Assembly: GCA_023457135.1 (NCBI GenBank)
Contig: JAEWMO010000063.1
Location: 1 to 35,466 of the forward strand
Reading direction: 5' to 3'
DNA: 35,466 nucleotides
Source: Methanobacteriota archaeon
GTDB lineage: Archaea; Halobacteriota; Methanomicrobia; Methanomicrobiales; Methanoculleaceae
In this document: positions 30,971-35,466 of the stretch, piece after piece
How positions within the stretch are numbered: position 1 is the stretch's first letter
Layout of the letters: each line of letters begins with the position of its first letter
Notes under the pieces: model-generated
Database searches by the model: none
Told to the model about the DNA's origin: nothing
Seen by the model: only the letters and a program-made list of their open reading frames with translations
Program-made: the position numbers and the translations under genes

Positions 30971-31993
30971 ATGTTCAAGTTCGAAAAAGAGCAGACGGTA
31001 CACGACTTTAATGGTACCAAGATCGGCGGGCAGCCTGGAGAATACCCGACCGTGCTCGGTGCATCCATCTTCTACAACAAACACGAAGTTGTGCTGGATG
31101 ACCACACCGGAAAGATCGACAAGCCAAAGGCAGAGGCACTCTGGAACCGCTGTCAGGAACTCTCGGACCTCACCGGGCTTCCGCACTTCATCCAGATGAT
31201 CGCGGAATACGGCGAGGCCTTCGAGAGCTACATCGACTGGTTCTGCACCATCGATGACAAGACCGCATTCCTGATGGACTCGTCGGCGCCCAAGGCGCTC
31301 GTCCACGCGTGCGAGTACGTCACCCAGGCGGGTGTCGCAGACCGTGCGATCTACAACTCGATCAACGGTTCGATCCTGCCCGAGAACATCGAGGCGCTCG
31401 CCAAGAGCGACGTGAACGCAGCAATCGTCCTTGCCTTCAACCCCGGCGACCCGTCGGTTGCCGGCCGTGAGAAGGTTCTGGTCGAGGGTGGCGTTGCCGG
31501 ACAGTCGATGGGAATGCTCGAGATTGCCGAGAAGTGCGGTATCACCCGCCCGATCCTCGACACTGCAGCAACCCCGCTCGGTCTCGGCTCCGGTGGCTCG
31601 TACCGTGAGATTCTCGCCTGCAAGGCGATCCACGGTCTCCCTACCGGTGGTGCCTACCACAACATGACCGTCTCCTGGACCTGGCTGAAGCGGTGGAGAA
31701 AGAACGTCCTCGCCGAGCAGTACAAGGGCAAGGACCTTCTGCTCGAGCAGATGTCCCACCACTACTTCGGTGGATTCGAGGGTATCAGGCAGGCGGCCTG
31801 GTCTGCACCCGATATCGGATGCAACCTCATCGCCCAGACCCTCGGCGCCGACCTTATCATGTACGGGCCGATCGAGAACGTCGAGCCCGCCGTTACCGCG
31901 TGTGCCTACACGGACATCACCGTCCTTGAAGCGGCACGCGACTTCGGTATCGAGCCCAAGGTCGACACCCACCCGATCTTTAAACTCGTATAA
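30971..31993 (+). CDS. mtrH: Tetrahydromethanopterin S-methyltransferase subunit H
   Basis: This 340-residue soluble TIM-barrel subunit transfers the methyl group from methyl-tetrahydromethanopterin to the cobalt of MtrA. It begins MFKFEKEQTVHDFNGTKIGGQPGE in family style and has LIMYGPIENVEPAV near the end. ATG 30971 lies 10 nt after GGAGG; the in-frame TTG at 30962 is too close. With two corrinoid domains in this operon, MtrH may serve both. Confidence 0.96.
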   Translation: MFKFEKEQTVHDFNGTKIGGQPGEYPTVLGASIFYNKHEVVLDDHTGKIDKPKAEALWNRCQELSDLTGLPHFIQMIAEYGEAFESYIDWFCTIDDKTAFLMDSSAPKALVHACEYVTQAGVADRAIYNSINGSILPENIEALAKSDVNAAIVLAFNPGDPSVAGREKVLVEGGVAGQSMGMLEIAEKCGITRPILDTAATPLGLGSGGSYREILACKAIHGLPTGGAYHNMTVSWTWLKRWRKNVLAEQYKGKDLLLEQMSHHYFGGFEGIRQAAWSAPDIGCNLIAQTLGADLIMYGPIENVEPAVTACAYTDITVLEAARDFGIEPKVDTHPIFKLV

Positions 31994-31996
31994 CCC

Positions 31997-32004
31997 TTTT
32001 TTTT
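31997..32004 (+). terminator. U-tract terminator after mtrH
   Basis: Eight consecutive T begin 3 nt after the mtrH stop. This is the usual archaeal form and resembles the terminators after mcrA and fwdC. Confidence 0.6.
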
Positions 32005-32099
32005 AGTGGCCCGGTATCCCACTGCGGCCGATACAGGCTCCCTGCATCCAGCCCTCAACCTCGTCCGGATGGCCCTGCCGCTTCACGCAACACTTCCCT

Positions 32100-32240
32100 C
32101 GCACTTCGCGGCTTCGCGCTTTTCGCAGAGCGAGAGCGAGCTTGAGGCACCGGAGGTAAGCTAAGAAGGTGCGAAGTATGGCAGACCAGAGAACCGGAGC
32201 GAGAAACGGAGTTCGAAAAAGAAGATGCAGGGGGTTCCGG
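32100..32240. repeat. Non-coding segment sharing sequence words with 9060-9360
   Basis: The 260 nt between mtrH and the next, convergent gene hold no gene. The sequence contains GCACCGGAGGT (32147-32157), GAACCGGAGC (about 32191-32200) and AACGGAGTTCGA (about 32205-32216). These match the hairpin cluster at 9065-9355 (first two on its minus strand, third as AACGGAGTTTGA on the plus strand). Small stems are also present, for example AGCTT (32139-32143) with AAGCT (32158-32162). Confidence 0.45.
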
Positions 32241-32267
32241 GAGCCGAAGTCTCCCCCCGCCCGGTGC

Positions 32268-33233
32268 TCAGGGCAGGTCGATGTGCCCGGCGATCCGGAG
32301 CTTCCCGCCCTCAAGGTAGTGGAGCACCGCCCTGTCGCCGGGGAGGTAGACGAGATCCTTCTCCAGGGTAAGCGTGAGCGTCGGCTGCCGCCAGTCCCCG
32401 TTGTCCCGCACCGCCTCCACCCGTGTCGGGATGAACTGCATCCAGTGGCCGAGGTGGAGCACCGTCCCCGCCGTGAGGGGGGCCGGCCAGTATTTCACCA
32501 GGGTCGCCGGGACCTCAAGGGTCGTCCCGGTCCGGATCGCAGGATCGTTTGAGAGGACAAAGCCACGGTCGAGGTCGTCGGACTCGATGTTCTTGAGCGC
32601 GAGCCCCACGCGGTCACCCTCCGCGGCCCAGTCGAAGTCGTCGTCATGCTTCTGGATGGACCGCAGGCCGACCGGCCGCTCACCGGGGTAGACCTTCAGG
32701 CCATCGTGCTTCCGGATGCCCCCCCGGATCACGCCGCCGAGGATGACTGTCCCGATGCCGCGGACGTTGAAGTGGTGGTCGATCGGGATCGTTCCCGGGG
32801 TCCCGGCGGCGGGCGGTGCGGATACGCGGGCATGGGCCTCCTGGAGCAGGAGGTCGCGCAACGCGATCGGATCCTCGTCCACGAACTCATAATGCTCGAG
32901 CACCGTTCCCCGGAGAAGCGGCGCGATCTGGTCGGGGGTCAGGTAGTTCCGGAGGACGATATAGCCCTGCTTCACTCCCACCTCATTCATCATCAGCACC
33001 CACTCCCCGAAGATCGGGGTGATCTCGGCGAGGACGATGAGAACCGCATCCGCCATCGACGCGGCGTAGAAGAGCGGTGCCAGTCGCTCGGGATACCGCG
33101 ATGGCTCGATGATGGTGACGGTGTCCTCACCCTTCTTCAGGTTATAGAACGTGATATCGGAGTCCGTGCCCTTCTTCCCGAGGTCCTTGGCGTATCCCGC
33201 GGGTCCCAGCACGGCAACATTCAGATTGCCCAT
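32268..33233 (-). CDS. EF-Tu/SelB-like protein with degenerate GTPase domain
   Basis: This 321-residue protein is laid out as a translational GTPase: a G-like domain (1 to about 120), domain II (about 150-235; HHFNVRGIGTVILGGVIRGG, HDGLKVYPG, DRVGLALKNIESDDLDRG) and domain III to the end. Domain II and III are clearly of the SelB/EF-Tu kind. The G domain lacks the essential motifs. The P-loop reads GPAGYAKDLGKKGTDS instead of GHVDxGKS/T, DxxGH is replaced by EPSRYPE, and NKxD is replaced by RNYLTP. It should not bind GTP in the usual way. The role is unknown; related short forms exist in archaea (from memory). The ATG at 33233 has only a weak AGATCAGG site. Confidence 0.8.
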   Translation of the reverse strand: MGNLNVAVLGPAGYAKDLGKKGTDSDITFYNLKKGEDTVTIIEPSRYPERLAPLFYAASMADAVLIVLAEITPIFGEWVLMMNEVGVKQGYIVLRNYLTPDQIAPLLRGTVLEHYEFVDEDPIALRDLLLQEAHARVSAPPAAGTPGTIPIDHHFNVRGIGTVILGGVIRGGIRKHDGLKVYPGERPVGLRSIQKHDDDFDWAAEGDRVGLALKNIESDDLDRGFVLSNDPAIRTGTTLEVPATLVKYWPAPLTAGTVLHLGHWMQFIPTRVEAVRDNGDWRQPTLTLTLEKDLVYLPGDRAVLHYLEGGKLRIAGHIDLP

Positions 33234-33295
33234 ATGCCTGATCTCTTGGTTATCCGAGAGTATGAGGTTAACTCAAGCGATACGGTTCCGGGAGT

Positions 33296-33712
33296 TCAGA
33301 AGCAGGAGTCCCGCCCGATCAGTTCTTCCACGGCCCGGCGGAACTCCCGGAACTCCCGCGAGACCTCAGGACCTGCAGAGCCCGGATAACAGTTTGCGCC
33401 CCGCGTGACAGTGCTGTCTCCGTTCACATCCATCCGCAGGTACCAGTAGGTGACGTCGCAGCAGGAGTACGCGGAGACATACTCCGGCTCCCACGTGTGG
33501 ACCCCGAGCCGGCGGATGGTCTCCATGAACCGCGCCCACTCCTCCGGTGCCGGCGTCACCTCCATCACGACGCCGGAGTAGCCGCCGGCACTCGCATGCT
33601 CATAAAGGAGACGGCCACCCACGAGCCTGACGTAGAGGGACGGCCCGACGCTCCCGCCGACGTAGAACTCGAATGCCGACGGAAGAGACGATGGAGATCT
33701 ACCGGCACACAT
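33296..33712 (-). CDS. Hypothetical protein downstream of ecfT
   Basis: I do not recognise this 138-residue protein. It reads as a small soluble alpha/beta protein: FEFYVGGSVGPSLYVRLVGGRLLYEH, VMEVTPAPEEWARFMETI, then YSCCDVTYWYLRMDVNG and a C-terminal helix REFREFRRAVEELI. Three internal cysteines (two adjacent) occur late in the sequence. There is no signal peptide or membrane helix. ATG 33712 lies 6 nt after the ecfT stop, with GGTGG about 11 nt upstream, so it is probably co-transcribed with the transporter genes. Confidence 0.6.
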   Translation of the reverse strand: MCAGRSPSSLPSAFEFYVGGSVGPSLYVRLVGGRLLYEHASAGGYSGVVMEVTPAPEEWARFMETIRRLGVHTWEPEYVSAYSCCDVTYWYLRMDVNGDSTVTRGANCYPGSAGPEVSREFREFRRAVEELIGRDSCF

Positions 33713-33718
33713 ACCAGG

Positions 33719-34504
33719 TTATACCACCAGCACGGCTAAGTATCCTATGACCACAAGGCCCATGCAGCAGATCCCGGCGACGTCGGCCCTGCCGGGAGTG
33801 AGGTCCCGCATGGGCGTCCGCCTGCCCGACCGGTATCCGCGGAGATCGATGGTCAGGCCGAGAACCGTTGCTTTTCCGAGTGAGTTCGAGACCAGGGGTA
33901 TGATGATGGGGAAGAGGCCGCGGACCCTGCCGACAACGCCTCTGCCCGGGTTGTAGGCGCGGGCGAGCTGCGCCTCGTGGATCCGCTTTCCTTCAAGCTG
34001 CAGGCTCGGGATGAACCGGAGCGCAATCAGGAGCATGAGAGTATAGTCCACAGGCATCCGGAGACGGTCCATGAGATGGACGAGATCGCGCGGCTGCGTC
34101 GATATGACGAAGAGCTGGAAGGCGAAGAGCATCGCCGCGAACCGGAGCGACATCGCAGCCGCAAGGTCGATCGCCCCCGTCGTAACCGGGAAAGCACCGC
34201 CGATGACCGGGACCGCCTGCGGGACCAGGTAAAAGACGATGTCACCGCTCCGGATGGTGAGGATGGTCAGGACGAACAGGCTTGCCGCGAGCGAGACGAG
34301 CAGGGGCACCTGGCGGAGGAGGTCCCGGACAAGCCCGCCGACCGCCGCTACGGCCACGACCACTCCGACAAGGACCGCGAGCATCGCGGTATCGCTCGTC
34401 AGCACCGCGAGGAGCACGACGACGGCTGCAAAGATCAGTTTGGTGATCGGGTGGAGGCGGTGAAATGCGCTCTCCCTGATGACATACTGCATAATTTCGG
34501 GCAT
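33719..34504 (-). CDS. ecfT: Energy-coupling factor transporter, transmembrane subunit EcfT
   Basis: This 261-residue membrane protein couples ATP hydrolysis by EcfA to substrate uptake by an S component. Hydrophobic helices lie near the N-terminus (LIFAAVVVLLAVLTS, MLAVLVGVVVAVAAVGGLV, VPLLVSLAASLFVLTILTI), in the middle and at the C-terminus (GICCMGLVVIGYLAVLVV). The two Arg-containing coupling motifs are present as ARAYNPG and LRGYRSG. ATG 34504 has GGAGGAATC directly upstream. It overlaps the ATPase gene by 70 nt, an unusually long overlap. The transported vitamin or metal cannot be told because no S component is in the window. Confidence 0.88.
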   Translation of the reverse strand: MPEIMQYVIRESAFHRLHPITKLIFAAVVVLLAVLTSDTAMLAVLVGVVVAVAAVGGLVRDLLRQVPLLVSLAASLFVLTILTIRSGDIVFYLVPQAVPVIGGAFPVTTGAIDLAAAMSLRFAAMLFAFQLFVISTQPRDLVHLMDRLRMPVDYTLMLLIALRFIPSLQLEGKRIHEAQLARAYNPGRGVVGRVRGLFPIIIPLVSNSLGKATVLGLTIDLRGYRSGRRTPMRDLTPGRADVAGICCMGLVVIGYLAVLVV

Positions 34505-35466
34505 GATTCCTCCTCGTAGATTCTTTCGTCGCCGACGATGCTTCCGCGCTCCATCCTGACGATGCGGTCGGCGTATTCCTCCCCAAGACGCATATCGTGC
34601 GTCACCATGATGATGGTGTGGCCTTCCTGCCTCAGACGGCCGAGGGTCTCCATGACCCGCGCCGCCTCCCGGGCATCCAGCCCGGTCGTGGGCTCATCAA
34701 GCACGATCACCCTCGGCCTCATGGCAATGACGCAGGCAATGGCCAGGCGCTGCCGCTCACCGCGCGAGAGCGACCGCGGGTAAGCACCTCTCCGGTGGGT
34801 GAGTCCGACCTCGCGCAGGGCCGCCTCGATCGGCTCCCCCGTGCTGTCGGGATCGATATTCTTGAGGCCGAACGCCACCTCGTCTTCAACGGTCTCGGCG
34901 AAGAGCATGGTGTCAGGGTTCTGGAAGACCAGGCCCACGTAGCGCGCAAGTTCCGCGATCGGGACGGTCGCGGCATCGAGCCCGTCGACGAGGACGCTGC
35001 CCTCGGTGGGACGGAGCAGGCCGTTGAGATGCTTGATGAGCGTCGTCTTCCCGGACCCGTTCTCCCCGACCACGGCCACGATCTCGGCGGGAGCGACCTC
35101 GAGACTGACCCCGGAGAGCGCCGTCACCCCGTCGTAGCGGTGGACAAGTCCCTGGATGGATATGATGGACGGGGCTCCTGCCGGGAGGGCTGCCACCGGT
35201 GCAGGGTGGCGGGCGCCGCCTGCAGGGGACTGCAGGAGGCAGGCCTGCATCAGTTCGGCGGGTTGTCCTTCCTGCGCGATCCTTCCGTCTTCGATCAGGA
35301 CCATCCGGTCCGCGATGGTAGCAAGCGCATCGAACTTCTGCTCGACGATGAGGACAGTCGTTCCCGCGTCTGCAAGCCGCCGGAGGAGCGCCGCGATCGC
35401 ATCGGTCGCCTCCGTGTCCAGCTCGGCGGTCGGTTCGTCCAGGATCAGGATCTCCGTCCCCAGGGC
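34435..35466 (-). CDS. ECF transporter tandem ABC ATPase (EcfA-EcfA fusion), N-terminus outside window
   Basis: The visible 343 residues hold the end of one ABC domain (ILILDEPTAELD Walker B and D-loop, then VLIVEQKFD, where Gln stands in place of the usual switch His), a Pro/Ala-rich linker, and a second full ABC domain: Walker A GENGSGKTT (about 134-142), Q-loop VFQNPD, signature LSRGERQRLA, Walker B VIVLDEPTTGLD and switch MVTHD. Both domains are of the cobalt/vitamin ECF type. The frame is open to the window edge with no start, so the gene continues beyond 35466. The last about 25 residues, Ser-rich and unlike other EcfA, are encoded in the overlap with ecfT. Confidence 0.9.
   Translation of the reverse strand, partial: ALGTEILILDEPTAELDTEATDAIAALLRRLADAGTTVLIVEQKFDALATIADRMVLIEDGRIAQEGQPAELMQACLLQSPAGGARHPAPVAALPAGAPSIISIQGLVHRYDGVTALSGVSLEVAPAEIVAVVGENGSGKTTLIKHLNGLLRPTEGSVLVDGLDAATVPIAELARYVGLVFQNPDTMLFAETVEDEVAFGLKNIDPDSTGEPIEAALREVGLTHRRGAYPRSLSRGERQRLAIACVIAMRPRVIVLDEPTTGLDAREAARVMETLGRLRQEGHTIIMVTHDMRLGEEYADRIVRMERGSIVGDERIYEEESCPKLCSMSSGRAHFTASTRSPN

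Overview
The window comes from a hydrogenotrophic methanogenic archaeon. GC-rich coding DNA, AT-rich archaeal promoters (BRE/TATA), U-tract terminators, a complete mcr operon, a complete mtr operon, ftr, and an hdr-fwd operon lacking mvhA/mvhG all point to the order Methanomicrobiales, most likely Methanoculleus or a close relative (inference from gene content; genus not proven). No rRNA, tRNA, CRISPR array, IS element or phage gene was seen.

Region 1 (about 8790 down to 1, minus strand) is one tightly packed operon of ten overlapping or nearly abutting genes. It has a promoter at about 8786 carrying three TATCGTTA half-sites. The order is TiaS-like protein, its paralog methanogenesis marker 11, a radical SAM enzyme, a shortened indolepyruvate-oxidoreductase-like ThDP enzyme, aksA (homocitrate synthase), aksD and aksE (homoaconitase), a Cys-rich unknown, aksF (homoisocitrate dehydrogenase), and the start of nfo (endonuclease IV). 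The aks genes make 2-oxosuberate, the precursor of the heptanoyl chain of coenzyme B. The later steps of coenzyme B synthesis have, to my knowledge, no assigned genes. The non-aks members of this operon are therefore good candidates, above all the ThDP enzyme as a 2-oxosuberate decarboxylase.

Region 2 (8787-9549) is non-coding and full of short hairpins. Some of its sequence words recur at 32100-32220.

Region 3 (9550-31993) is the methanogenesis core. ftr is on the minus strand. It is divergent from a ten-gene plus-strand operon, fwdG-fwdF-hdrC-hdrB-hdrA-mvhD-fwdD-fwdB-fwdA-fwdC, which joins CO2 reduction to heterodisulfide reduction by flavin-based electron bifurcation. Then come mcrBDCGA (methane release) and mtrEDCBAF-(mtrA::mtrG)-mtrH (sodium-pumping methyl transfer), each with its own promoter and U-tract terminator. 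The mtr operon is unusual: the mtrG position is taken by a gene fusing a second, nearly identical copy of the MtrA corrinoid domain to MtrG.

Region 4 (32268-35466, minus strand) holds an EF-Tu/SelB-like protein with a degenerate GTPase domain, a small unknown gene, the EcfT membrane subunit of an ECF-type transporter, and most of a tandem ABC ATPase (EcfA) that runs off the window edge.

The observations most worth following are the MtrA-MtrG fusion with its homogenised duplicate, the coenzyme B operon with several orphan enzymes under a shared operator, the mtrE leader hairpin over its ribosome binding site, and the hairpin-rich intergenic repeats.
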